A DNA stretch of 5,945 nt from Phenylobacterium sp. (lineage in GTDB: Bacteria; Pseudomonadota; Alphaproteobacteria; Caulobacterales; Caulobacteraceae): the NCBI GenBank assembly GCA_019264505.1, contig JAHUZY010000482.1:1-5945 (forward strand), read 5' to 3'. Numbering within the stretch: the first letter of the stretch is position 1; the number at the start of each line of letters is the position of its first letter. The notes under the pieces are model-generated. The model was not told where the DNA came from and did not search any database. It worked only from the letters and a program-made list of their open reading frames with translations. Positions 1-5,945 of this stretch are shown here, one piece after another. A program made the position numbers and the translations under genes.

Positions 1-663
1 CCGGCCTTCCGGGTGGGCGCCCTGATGGGCGCGCGGGTGATCCATGTGATGACCCACGATTCCATCGGTCTGGGCGAAGACGGCCCAACCCACCAGCCGG
101 TGGAGCATCTGGCCTCCCTGCGGGCCATGCCGAACCTGAACGTCTATCGCCCGGCCGATGCGGTGGAGGCCGCCGAGTGCTGGAAGCTGGCCCTGTCGAC
201 GCCGACCACGCCCTCGATCATGGCCCTGTCGCGCCAGAAGGTGCCTGCCGCCCGGACAGAGCCTGCGGGCGAGAACCTGTCGGCCCGCGGCGCCTATGAG
301 CTGCGCGCCGCCGATGGCGAGGCCAAGGCCACCATCTTCTCCACCGGGTCCGAGGTCTCCATCGCGCTGGCGGCCCGCGACCTGCTGCAGGCCCGCGGCG
401 TGCCCACCCGGGTGGTTTCGGTCCCCTGCTGGGAGCTGTTCTCGGCCCAGACGCCGGAATACCGCGCCTCTGTGATCGGCAAGGCGCCGGTCCGCGCGGC
501 GGTGGAAGCCGCCGTCAGCCTCGGCTGGGAGCGGTTCATCGGCGAGGACGGGGTCTTCATCGGCATGTCGAGCTTCGGCGCCAGCGCCCCCTATGAGCGG
601 CTCTACAAGGAATTCGGCATCACCGCGCAGGCCGTGGCCGACGCCGTCCAGGCCAAGGTCTAA
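1..663 (+). CDS. tkt: Transketolase, C-terminal part (5' end outside window)
   Basis: Transketolase is a cytoplasmic thiamine-diphosphate and Mg2+-dependent enzyme that moves two-carbon ketol units between sugar phosphates in the non-oxidative pentose phosphate pathway. The frame is open from base 1 and gives 220 residues before TAA, about a third of the usual 650-670; the cofactor-binding N-terminal domain and catalytic Glu lie upstream of the window. Visible residues 18-35 carry the diagnostic [14 protein letters not shown] block. Its H19, D27 and H31 align without gaps to E. coli TktA H461, D469 and H473, and R78 in SRQ aligns to R520; these are substrate phosphate and hydroxyl contacts. 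The C-terminal domain follows, with STGSEV, the PCWELF segment common in alphaproteobacteria, and SSFGASAP near the end. The ATG at 13 is internal, not a start. purT begins 5 nt after the stop, which suggests cotranscription. The family call is secure; a Calvin-cycle paralogue (cbbT) cannot be excluded from this fragment. Confidence 0.97.
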   Translation, partial: PAFRVGALMGARVIHVMTHDSIGLGEDGPTHQPVEHLASLRAMPNLNVYRPADAVEAAECWKLALSTPTTPSIMALSRQKVPAARTEPAGENLSARGAYELRAADGEAKATIFSTGSEVSIALAARDLLQARGVPTRVVSVPCWELFSAQTPEYRASVIGKAPVRAAVEAAVSLGWERFIGEDGVFIGMSSFGASAPYERLYKEFGITAQAVADAVQAKV

Positions 664-668
664 GCCCC

Positions 669-1868
669 ATGCGCCTGGGCACGCCGCTCTCGCCAAGCGC
701 TCTGCGCGTCCTGCTGCTGGGCTCGGGCGAGCTCGGCAAGGAGGTGGCCATCGAGCTGCAGCGCCTGGGCTGCGAGGTGATCGCCGTCGACCGCTATGCC
801 GATGCACCCGCCATGCAGGTGGCCCATCGCAGCCACGTCATCGCCATGACGGATGCTGCGGCCCTACGCACCGTGGTCGAGGCCGAGCGGCCCCACCTGA
901 TCGTGCCCGAGATCGAGGCCATCGCCACCGACGAGCTGGCGGCGATCGAGGCGGCGGGCCTCGCTGTGGTGATCCCCACGGCCCGGGCCGCCCAGCTGAC
1001 CATGAACCGCGAGGGCATCCGCCGCCTGGCCGCCGAGGAGCTGGGTCTGGCTACCTCGCCCTACGCCTTCGCCTCCACAGAGGCCGAGCTGGCCGCGGGC
1101 GCAGCCGCCGTCGGCTATCCCTGCTTCGTCAAGCCGGTGATGTCCTCCTCGGGCAAGGGCCAGTCCTATGTGCAGGACGAAGCCGGGATTGCGGAGGCCT
1201 GGCGCTACGCCCTGGAGGGCGGCCGGGTCGAACAGGCCCGGGTCATCGTCGAGGGGCGCATCGATTTCGACTTCGAGATCACCCAGCTGACCGTGCGAGC
1301 CCGCGGCCCCGACGGCGAGGTGGCCACCCACTTCTGCGAACCCATCGGCCACCGCCAGGTCCAGGGCGACTATGTGGAGAGCTGGCAACCGCAGCCCATG
1401 AGCCCCTTCGCCCTGAAGCGCGCCCGGGAGATCGCCGCCCGCGTCACCGCCAGCCTGGGGGGCCTTGGCCTCTTCGGGGTCGAGCTGTTCGTCAAGGGCG
1501 ACGAGGTCTGGTTCTCCGAGGTCAGCCCCAGGCCCCACGACACCGGCCTGGTGACCCTGGCGACCCAGGTGCAGAGCGAGTTTGCCCTGCACGCCCGGGC
1601 GATCCTGGGCCTGCCGGTGGATGTGACCCTGCGCGAGCCCGGCGCCAGCGCGGTGATCTATGGCGGCATGGAAGCCCTTGGCGTGGCCTTTGAGGGCGTG
1701 GCTGAGGCCCTGGCCGTGCCCGGCGCGGACCTTCGACTGTTCGGCAAGCCAGAGGCCTTTGCGCGCCGCCGCATGGGCGTAGCGCTGGCCCGGGCCGCCA
1801 CCATCGAGGCCGCCCGGACCCGCGCTCTGGAGGCTGCGGCCAAGGTTCGCGTGGTCAAGGGCGACTGA
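669..1868 (+). CDS. purT: Formate-dependent phosphoribosylglycinamide formyltransferase 2 (GAR transformylase 2)
   Basis: PurT catalyses formate + ATP + GAR to formyl-GAR, ADP and phosphate, the third step of purine synthesis, using free formate where PurN uses 10-formyl-tetrahydrofolate. The 399 residues compare with 392 in E. coli and align along the whole length. In order: N-terminal GSGELGKE (18-25), [10 protein letters not shown] (40-49), PEIEAIATD (80-88) contacting GAR, then the ATP-grasp domain with R114, K155 and the [10 protein letters not shown] loop (156-165). E272 and E284 correspond to the E. coli Mg2+ ligands E267 and E279, and SPRPHDTG (286-293) is intact, as is the C-terminal LFGKPE. 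Relative to E. coli there is a five-residue insertion around 212-219. All recognised active-site residues are present, so the enzyme should work. The ATG at 669 fits the family N-terminus; a modest AAGG (655-658) lies upstream inside tkt. The gene sits 5 nt after tkt and 4 nt before the acetyltransferase gene, so translational coupling is likely. Confidence 0.97.
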   Translation: MRLGTPLSPSALRVLLLGSGELGKEVAIELQRLGCEVIAVDRYADAPAMQVAHRSHVIAMTDAAALRTVVEAERPHLIVPEIEAIATDELAAIEAAGLAVVIPTARAAQLTMNREGIRRLAAEELGLATSPYAFASTEAELAAGAAAVGYPCFVKPVMSSSGKGQSYVQDEAGIAEAWRYALEGGRVEQARVIVEGRIDFDFEITQLTVRARGPDGEVATHFCEPIGHRQVQGDYVESWQPQPMSPFALKRAREIAARVTASLGGLGLFGVELFVKGDEVWFSEVSPRPHDTGLVTLATQVQSEFALHARAILGLPVDVTLREPGASAVIYGGMEALGVAFEGVAEALAVPGADLRLFGKPEAFARRRMGVALARAATIEAARTRALEAAAKVRVVKGD

Positions 1869-1872
1869 GGCG

Positions 1873-2349
1873 ATGGTCGAGGTTCGGCGGGTCGCCACCT
1901 CCGAGAAGGCCGAGCTCCGCCGTCTGCTCGATCCCTACCTGACCGCCCATGCCGACCTCGTCGATCCGGAGCGCCATCACGGCGATCCCACCGACTATCC
2001 CCATTTTGACGCCTATTGGACGGAGCCCGAGCGCCGGCCGTTCTGGATTGTCGTGGACGCGGAGGCGGTGGGATTTGCGCTGGTGAAACGCTATTCCCCG
2101 TCAGGGCTGGGATGCGATGCTGCGGTCGCCGAGTTCTGCATCCTGCCGCCTTGGCGGCGCACAGGGATCGGCCTGGCCGCCGCCCGCGCCGTCTTCGCCA
2201 CCACGCCTGGCCTTTGGGAGCTTCAGGTCTATGAGGCGACGGTGCCGGCCCTGGCCTTCTGGCCCCGCGCCATCGCCGCGGCAGGCGCTCGCGATGTCAC
2301 CGAGCTTCGGATGGCGGACCGGCGCATCCACCGCTTTCGCATCGATTGA
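1873..2349 (+). CDS. GNAT-family N-acetyltransferase, substrate unknown
   Basis: This 158-residue protein looks like a single GNAT domain, which transfers an acetyl group from acetyl-CoA to an amine on a small molecule or protein. Evidence is the acetyl-CoA pyrophosphate loop RRTGIG (95-100, the R/QxxGxG/A motif), preceded by the strand AEFCIL (86-91) and followed by a helix rich in Ala and Arg (101-107). A later strand WELQVY (114-119) leads into VPALAFW (123-129), which matches the usual alternate-Ala-Phe-Trp part of motif B. The N-terminal half contains a charged stretch with two His and several Asp (26-46) that may line a substrate pocket; this is inference. I do not recognise a named subfamily. 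The ATG at 1873 is 4 nt past the purT stop. The nearest ribosome-binding candidates are GAGG at 1867-1870, too close, and AAGG at 1857-1860, rather far, so translation probably depends on coupling to purT. Codon use is like its neighbours. Confidence 0.82.
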   Translation: MVEVRRVATSEKAELRRLLDPYLTAHADLVDPERHHGDPTDYPHFDAYWTEPERRPFWIVVDAEAVGFALVKRYSPSGLGCDAAVAEFCILPPWRRTGIGLAAARAVFATTPGLWELQVYEATVPALAFWPRAIAAAGARDVTELRMADRRIHRFRID

Positions 2350-2351
2350 AA

Positions 2352-2383
2352 CCGGCGCCGGATCACATTCGCCGGCCGGCCGG
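2352..2383 (+). terminator. G+C-rich palindromes after the acetyltransferase gene, possible terminator
   Basis: Two perfect palindromes follow the stop codon closely: CCGGCGCCGG at 2352-2361 and CCGGCCGGCCGG at 2372-2383. As an alternative, CCGGCG (2352-2357) can pair with CGCCGG (2370-2375) across a 12-nt loop. The position, between an apparent operon end and the next promoter candidate, suits a transcription stop. No run of T follows, so this is not a classical intrinsic terminator; in G+C-rich genomes such elements may act with Rho or as RNA-stabilising ends. The palindromes are certain, the function is a guess. Confidence 0.3.
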
Positions 2384-2404
2384 ACAGATCGGGCTCACTT
2401 CCCC

Positions 2405-2433
2405 TTGACTCGCGCGCGGGCGCCCGCACAAAA
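2405..2433 (+). promoter_or_regulatory. Candidate housekeeping sigma-factor promoter for gap-pgk-fba
   Basis: TTGACT at 2405-2410 matches five of six bases of the -35 consensus and resembles the TTGAC core of Caulobacter housekeeping promoters. A 16-17 nt spacer leads to an A-rich -10 candidate, CACAAA or ACAAAA (2427-2433), which is a poor match to TATAAT or to the Caulobacter GCTANAWC form. A start near 2440 would give a leader of about 55 nt before gap. An isolated CTTATC at 2471-2476 looks more like a -10 hexamer but has no -35 partner and would start transcription at the ribosome-binding site. The region fits because gap needs its own strong expression and lies 146 nt past the previous gene. 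Confidence 0.4.
2407..2411. promoter_or_regulatory. GANTC (CcrM-type methylation) site overlapping the -35 candidate
   Basis: GACTC at 2407-2411 is a GANTC site, the recognition sequence of the alphaproteobacterial cell-cycle methyltransferase CcrM. It shares four bases with the TTGACT hexamer. The only other GANTC sites I find in the window are at 58-62 in tkt and 3606-3610 in pgk, so this is the only intergenic one. The sequence match is certain; that the host has CcrM, and that methylation affects transcription here, is inference. Confidence 0.45.
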
Positions 2434-2456
2434 CCCCGGCAAAACAATCGGAAAAC
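2430..2456 (+). repeat. Three AAAAC tracts exactly 11 nt apart
   Basis: AAAAC occurs at 2430-2434, 2441-2445 and 2452-2456. The repeat period is about one helical turn, so all three A-tracts face nearly the same side of the DNA. Such phasing is known to produce intrinsic curvature, and it could equally be an array of half-sites for a regulator. The tracts stand out in a region that is otherwise mostly G and C, and they lie between the -35 candidate and the gap start codon. The first tract overlaps the -10 candidate. Confidence 0.5.
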
Positions 2457-2481
2457 GTCGCCCGCCGACCCTTATCTCGCC

Positions 2482-2487
2482 AGGAGA
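2482..2487 (+). promoter_or_regulatory. Ribosome-binding site of gap
   Basis: AGGAGA, containing a full AGGAG core, ends 8 nt before the gap ATG at 2496. It is the best Shine-Dalgarno sequence in the window, clearly better than those of pgk and fba, which suggests that gap is translated most strongly in its operon. Confidence 0.8.
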
Positions 2488-2495
2488 ACACCACC

Positions 2496-3503
2496 ATGAC
2501 CGTCCGCGTCGCCATCAACGGTTTCGGCCGCATCGGCAGGCTCGTCCTGCGCTCGATCATCGAGCATGGCCGCACCGACATCGAAGTGGTGGCGATCAAC
2601 GATCTGGGCCCCGTCGAGACCAACGCCCACCTGCTGCGCTATGACAGCGTACACGGCCGCTTCCCCGGCGTGGTCACCGTCGACGGCGACACGATCAATG
2701 TGGGCCGCGGGCCGATCAAGGTGACGGCGATCCGCAACCCGGCCGAGCTGCCGCACAAGGAACTGGGCGTCGATATCGCCCTGGAATGCACCGGCCTGTT
2801 CACCACCAAGGAAAAGGCCGCCGCCCATCTGGAAGCCGGCGCCAAGCGCGTCCTGGTGAGCGCGCCCTGCGACAACGCCGACAAGACCATCGTCTTCGGC
2901 GTCAATCACAACGTCCTGACGAAGGACGACCTGATCGTCTCCAACGCCTCGTGCACCACCAACTGCCTGGCCCCCATCGCCAAGGTGATCCATGAGCTGT
3001 GCGGCATCGAGCGTGGCTACATGACGACGATCCACGCCTATACCGGCGACCAGCCGACGCTGGACACCATGCACAAGGACCCCTACCGCGGCCGGGCTGC
3101 GGCCATGTCCATGATCCCCACCTCCACCGGCGCGGCCAAGGCCGTGGGCCTGGTGCTGCCGGAACTGGCCGGCAAGCTGGACGGCTCCTCGATCCGCGTG
3201 CCGACCCCCAATGTCTCGGTGGTCGATCTGAAGTTCGTGCCGGGCCGCAAGGTGACCAAGGACGAGATCAACGCCGCCCTGCAGGCCGCCGCCGACGGCG
3301 CCATGAAGGGCGTTCTCGACACCTCCAACGATCCGCTGGTGTCCATCGACCTCAACCATATCGCCGCCTCGTCCACCGCCGCCCTGCCCCAGACCCAGGT
3401 GATCGAAGGCCAGCTCGGCCGGGTTCTGTCCTGGTATGATAACGAGTGGGGCTTCTCGACCCGGATGAGCGACACCGCGCTCGCCATGGCCAAGCTGATC
3501 TGA
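2496..3503 (+). CDS. gap: Glyceraldehyde-3-phosphate dehydrogenase, type I
   Basis: GAPDH reversibly converts glyceraldehyde-3-phosphate, phosphate and NAD(P)+ to 1,3-bisphosphoglycerate in the cytoplasm. The 335 residues match the usual length. The Rossmann fold starts at once with INGFGRIGR (7-15), and the acidic residue after the second strand is D36. The catalytic signature SCTTNC is at 152-157 with nucleophile C153; general base H180 lies in TIHAYTGDQ. The phosphate-binding segment [12 protein letters not shown] covers 234-245, and [11 protein letters not shown] (313-323) ends the nicotinamide pocket. The stretch aligned to Leu187-Pro188 of the Bacillus stearothermophilus enzyme, positions linked to NAD preference, is T191-M192 here; I believe this wording is common in alphaproteobacteria. 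Cofactor choice is therefore probably NAD+ (D36 retained) but not proven. The start at 2496 follows a strong AGGAG and fits the family N-terminus exactly. It appears to be the first gene of a gap-pgk-fba unit. Confidence 0.98.
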   Translation: MTVRVAINGFGRIGRLVLRSIIEHGRTDIEVVAINDLGPVETNAHLLRYDSVHGRFPGVVTVDGDTINVGRGPIKVTAIRNPAELPHKELGVDIALECTGLFTTKEKAAAHLEAGAKRVLVSAPCDNADKTIVFGVNHNVLTKDDLIVSNASCTTNCLAPIAKVIHELCGIERGYMTTIHAYTGDQPTLDTMHKDPYRGRAAAMSMIPTSTGAAKAVGLVLPELAGKLDGSSIRVPTPNVSVVDLKFVPGRKVTKDEINAALQAAADGAMKGVLDTSNDPLVSIDLNHIAASSTAALPQTQVIEGQLGRVLSWYDNEWGFSTRMSDTALAMAKLI

Positions 3504-3536
3504 TCGGCTCCCCGGACGTTCGCCCTCGAGGCCGAT

Positions 3537-3560
3537 GCGCCCGGGTTCCGGCCCGGGCGC
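3537..3560 (+). promoter_or_regulatory. Perfect 9-bp intercistronic hairpin between gap and pgk
   Basis: GCGCCCGGG (3537-3545) pairs perfectly with CCCGGGCGC (3552-3560) across the six-base loop TTCCGG, and a T-G wobble (3536 with 3561) could extend the stem. All stem pairs are G-C. It begins 33 nt after the gap stop and ends 34 nt before the pgk start. No T-run follows; the downstream sequence is mostly C and G, so it is not a standard intrinsic terminator. Likely roles are protection of the gap message 3' end after processing, or partial termination that lowers pgk expression relative to gap. The structure is certain on paper, the role is inferred. Confidence 0.6.
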
Positions 3561-3594
3561 GGCCCGCCGCCCACGCCCTGACTGCTGGAAGCCG

Positions 3595-4785
3595 ATGACC
3601 TTCAAGACTCTCGACGACGCGGATCTCTCCGGGAAGCGCGCCCTGGTGCGTGTGGACTTCAACGTGCCGATGCATGAGGGCGAGGTGTCCGACGACACCC
3701 GCCTCCAGGCTGCGGTCCCGACCATTCAGAAGCTGCGCCAGGGCGGCGCCAAGGTGGTGCTGCTCGCCCACTTCGATCGCCCGAAGGGCAAGGTCGTGCC
3801 GTCGATGAGCCTGGAGCCCATCGTCCCGGCCCTGGCCAAGGTGCTCGGCGCGCCGGTGGCCTTCGCCGCCGACTGCGTCGGTGAGGTAGCCGTCGCGGCG
3901 GTGGACGCCCTGGGTCCCGGCGACGTGCTGCTGCTGGAGAACGTCCGCTTCCACGCCGGCGAAGAGGGTAACGACCCCGCCTTCGCCAAGGCCCTGGCCG
4001 CCAATGGCGACCTTTATGTGAACGACGCCTTCTCGGCCGCGCACAGGGCCCACGCCTCCACCGAGGGCCTGGCCCACGTGCTGCCCGCCTATGCCGGCGA
4101 GCAGATGCGCCTGGAGCTGTCGGCCCTGGACAAGGCGCTGGGCAAGCCCGAGCGCCCGGTCCTCGGCATCGTCGGCGGCTCGAAGGTCTCGACCAAGCTC
4201 GACCTGCTCAGCCACCTGGTGACCAAGCTCGACAAGCTGGCCATCGGCGGCGGCATGGCCAACACCTTCCTCTACGCCCAGGGCCACGATGTCGGCGCGT
4301 CCTACTGCGAGAAGGACATGGCCGAGACCGCCCGGGACATCATCCGCCTGGCCGGCCAGCACAACTGCAAGCTCTTCCTGCCCCTGGACATCGTAGTGGC
4401 AGAGAAGATGGCGCCGGGCGCGCCGGCCCGGGTCCGCACCCTGGGCGCCGTGGACGAGCACGAGCGTATCCTCGACGCCGGCCCCGAGACGGTGGAGCGC
4501 CTCTGCCGGGCGATGGACAATTCCAAGACCCTGGTCTGGAACGGCCCGCTGGGCGTGTTCGAGATGCCGCCCTTCGACAAGGGCACCGTCACCGCGGCCC
4601 GCCACGCAGCCTCGCTGGTGAAGGCCGGCAAGCTGGTGGCCGTGGCCGGCGGCGGTGATACGGTGGCGGCTCTGAACGCGGCGGGCTGCGCAGACGACTT
4701 GACCTTCGTCTCGACGGCCGGCGGCGCGTTCCTTGAATGGATGGAAGGCAAGACCCTGCCCGGCGTGGCGGCTCTGAGCCAGTAA
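3595..4785 (+). CDS. pgk: Phosphoglycerate kinase
   Basis: PGK transfers phosphate between 1,3-bisphosphoglycerate and ADP, giving 3-phosphoglycerate and ATP, and runs backwards in gluconeogenesis. With the ATG at 3595 the product is 396 residues, the normal bacterial length. The frame is also open from an ATG at 3535, but that would add 20 atypical Pro/Arg-rich residues read through the hairpin, so I reject it. The N-terminal substrate domain has RVDFNVP (19-25), R36, AHFDRPKG (58-65), R118 in ENVRF and R151 in AHRAHAS. The C-terminal nucleotide domain has GGSKVSTK (194-201), GGGMANTF (218-225), WNGPLGVFE (315-323) with E323, GGGDT (352-356) and TAGGAFLE (374-381). All catalytic Arg and Lys positions I can place are present. 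D61 replaces the glycine usual in the H-x-G-R-P motif. The ribosome-binding candidate GGAAG (3587-3591) is only 3 nt from the ATG, so initiation may be moderate. Confidence 0.97.
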   Translation: MTFKTLDDADLSGKRALVRVDFNVPMHEGEVSDDTRLQAAVPTIQKLRQGGAKVVLLAHFDRPKGKVVPSMSLEPIVPALAKVLGAPVAFAADCVGEVAVAAVDALGPGDVLLLENVRFHAGEEGNDPAFAKALAANGDLYVNDAFSAAHRAHASTEGLAHVLPAYAGEQMRLELSALDKALGKPERPVLGIVGGSKVSTKLDLLSHLVTKLDKLAIGGGMANTFLYAQGHDVGASYCEKDMAETARDIIRLAGQHNCKLFLPLDIVVAEKMAPGAPARVRTLGAVDEHERILDAGPETVERLCRAMDNSKTLVWNGPLGVFEMPPFDKGTVTAARHAASLVKAGKLVAVAGGGDTVAALNAAGCADDLTFVSTAGGAFLEWMEGKTLPGVAALSQ

Positions 4786-4816
4786 GAGACAAAGAGAGAA
4801 ACGGACGGATACGGCG

Positions 4817-5902
4817 ATGGCCCGGATTACCCTGAGACAGCTTCTCGATCATGCCGCCGAGCACAGCTATGGCGTGCCGGCCTACAACATCAACAACATG
4901 GAACAGGGCCTGGCGATCATGGAGGCCGCCCATGCGGTCAATGCGCCGGTCATCATCCAGGCCAGCCGCGGGGCGCGCTCCTACGCCAACGACATCGTGC
5001 TCAAGCACCTGATCGACGCGCTCGCCGAAATGTACCCGCACATCCCGATCTGCATGCATCAGGACCACGGGAACAACGAGGCCACCTGCGCAACGGCGAT
5101 CCAGTTCGGCTTCACCTCGGTGATGATGGACGGCTCGCTGATGGCCGACGCCAAGACGCCCGCCGACTACGACTACAACGTCAAGGTCACCCGCAACGTG
5201 GTGGACATGGCCCATTGGGTCGGCGCCAGCGTCGAGGGCGAACTGGGCGTGCTGGGCAGCCTTGAGACCGGCATGGGCGAGAAGGAAGACGGCCACGGCT
5301 TCGAGGGCAAGCTCGGCCATGACCAGCTGCTCACTGATCCGGACCAGGCCGTGGAGTTCGTGAAGGCCACCCAGGTGGATGCGCTGGCCATCGCCATGGG
5401 CACCAGCCACGGCGCCTACAAGTTCACCCGCAAGCCGGACGGCGACGTCCTGGCCATGAACGTGATCGAAGAGATCCACCGCCGCCTGCCCAACACCCAC
5501 CTGGTGATGCACGGCTCGTCCTCGGTGCCGCAGGACCTGCAGGACATCATCAACCAGTATGGCGGCCAGATGCCCCAGACCTGGGGCGTGCCGGTGGAAG
5601 AGATCCAGCGCGGCATCAAGCACGGTGTGCGCAAGATCAATATCGACACCGACAACCGGATGGCCATGACCGGCGCCATCCGCAAGGTGTTCGCCGAGAA
5701 CCCGTCGGAATTCGACCCGCGCAAGTATCTGAAGCCCGCCATGGACGCCATGCGCGCGGTCTGCCAGCAGCGGTTCGAAGAGTTCGGCTGCGCCGGCTGG
5801 GCCGACAAGATCAAGCCGCTGCCGCTTTCGGTCATGGCCAAGCGCTACGCCGCCGGCGAGCTGGACCCGAAGATCGGGGTGAGCCGCCAGGCGGCGGAGT
5901 AG
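4817..5902 (+). CDS. fba: Class II fructose-1,6-bisphosphate aldolase, type B (Calvin-cycle subtype)
   Basis: This zinc enzyme reversibly splits fructose-1,6-bisphosphate into dihydroxyacetone phosphate and glyceraldehyde-3-phosphate; the type B subfamily often also accepts sedoheptulose-1,7-bisphosphate. The 361 residues fit that subfamily (about 345-360). Visible landmarks are AYNINNMEQ (22-30), the HQDHGN motif with D83 and H84, VEGELG (139-144) with the conserved glutamates, GTSHGAYK (195-202) with zinc ligand H198, MHGSSSVP (231-238) with zinc ligand H232, and NIDTD (275-279) in the phosphate and substrate loop. The extended C-terminal region after 290, ending in a Lys-rich stretch, is typical of type B. 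The start is the ATG at 4817, with weak GGA (4807-4809) 7 nt upstream in a purine-rich spacer 31 nt after pgk; no promoter is visible there, so cotranscription with pgk is likely. In an Entner-Doudoroff organism its main role would be gluconeogenic. The gene could equally be named cbbA or fbaA. Confidence 0.96.
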   Translation: MARITLRQLLDHAAEHSYGVPAYNINNMEQGLAIMEAAHAVNAPVIIQASRGARSYANDIVLKHLIDALAEMYPHIPICMHQDHGNNEATCATAIQFGFTSVMMDGSLMADAKTPADYDYNVKVTRNVVDMAHWVGASVEGELGVLGSLETGMGEKEDGHGFEGKLGHDQLLTDPDQAVEFVKATQVDALAIAMGTSHGAYKFTRKPDGDVLAMNVIEEIHRRLPNTHLVMHGSSSVPQDLQDIINQYGGQMPQTWGVPVEEIQRGIKHGVRKINIDTDNRMAMTGAIRKVFAENPSEFDPRKYLKPAMDAMRAVCQQRFEEFGCAGWADKIKPLPLSVMAKRYAAGELDPKIGVSRQAAE

Positions 5903-5945
5903 GCGAAGCCCGCCTCTGCAAACGAGAACGCCGGCCAGGGTGACC

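Noticed and set aside
593..1693. Open frame overlapping the tkt end and purT on the + strand
   Set aside because: Its product is Arg/Gly/Pro-rich, typical of a +1 shadow in G+C-rich DNA, and the overlapping frame is a full-length conserved PurT.
864..1898. Antisense open frame opposite purT
   Set aside because: It is Gly/His/Leu-rich with no motif and mirrors the codon bias of purT.
2471..2476. CTTATC as a -10 hexamer
   Set aside because: It has no -35 partner at a sensible spacing, and transcription would start inside the Shine-Dalgarno sequence.
3535..3594. Upstream ATG that would extend PGK by 20 residues
   Set aside because: The added residues are unlike any PGK N-terminus, are encoded by the hairpin region, and the ATG at 3595 gives the standard length and start.
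2472..3725. Long antisense open frame (417 codons) opposite gap
   Set aside because: It runs opposite a textbook GAPDH, its product is Gly/His/Val-rich with no motif, and such frames arise from G+C-rich third codon positions.
3352..4605. Long antisense open frame opposite the end of gap and most of pgk
   Set aside because: It is low-complexity, crosses two real genes and the intercistronic hairpin, and shows no domain; the frame is a composition artefact.
4589..5623. Long antisense open frame opposite the end of pgk and fba
   Set aside because: It is His/Asp/Val-rich with an Arg/Pro-rich tail, has no recognisable family, and lies opposite a fully conserved aldolase.
5883..5895. GCCGCC/GGCGGC inverted repeat at the end of fba
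   Set aside because: The gap between arms is a single base, too short for a stable loop, and it lies in codons for Arg-Gln-Ala-Ala; no T-run follows.

Overview
The window reads as ordinary chromosomal DNA of a high-G+C alphaproteobacterium. I infer Caulobacterales (a Caulobacter or Phenylobacterium relative) from four things: the G+C-rich third codon positions, the alphaproteobacterial wording of the glycolytic enzymes, the gap-pgk-fba order, and the scarcity of GANTC, the CcrM methylation site. By eye I find GANTC only three times in 5945 bases. The genus-level guess is inference and was not checked against a database.

All genes lie on the + strand. Bases 1-663 hold the C-terminal third of a transketolase whose start is outside the window. 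It is followed after 5 nt by purT (formate-dependent GAR transformylase 2), and after another 4 nt by a small GNAT-family acetyltransferase of unknown substrate. These three look like the end of one transcription unit. A 146-nt gap (2350-2495) then holds G+C palindromes, a TTGACT -35-like hexamer with a GANTC site across its edge, three AAAAC tracts exactly 11 nt apart, and a good Shine-Dalgarno sequence. I read it as the control region of a second unit, gap - pgk - fba. Within that unit, gap and pgk are separated by 91 nt carrying a perfect 9-bp G+C hairpin. pgk and fba are separated by 31 purine-rich nt. The last 43 nt (5903-5945) show nothing I can name.

Together the genes cover the triose-phosphate core of central carbon metabolism. 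Fba interconverts fructose-1,6-bisphosphate and triose phosphates, GAPDH and PGK run between glyceraldehyde-3-phosphate and 3-phosphoglycerate, and transketolase links triose and hexose phosphates to pentoses. In Caulobacter-type bacteria, which break down glucose by the Entner-Doudoroff route, GAPDH and PGK serve lower glycolysis and Fba mainly serves gluconeogenesis. PurT uses formate in purine synthesis, which draws on the ribose-5-phosphate that transketolase helps make.

I found no mobile element, CRISPR array, RNA gene, phage gene or defence system, and no evidence of a previously undescribed system. What deserves a second look is regulatory: the gap upstream region and the gap-pgk hairpin. 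The placement of purT and the acetyltransferase between tkt and gap is a lesser point.
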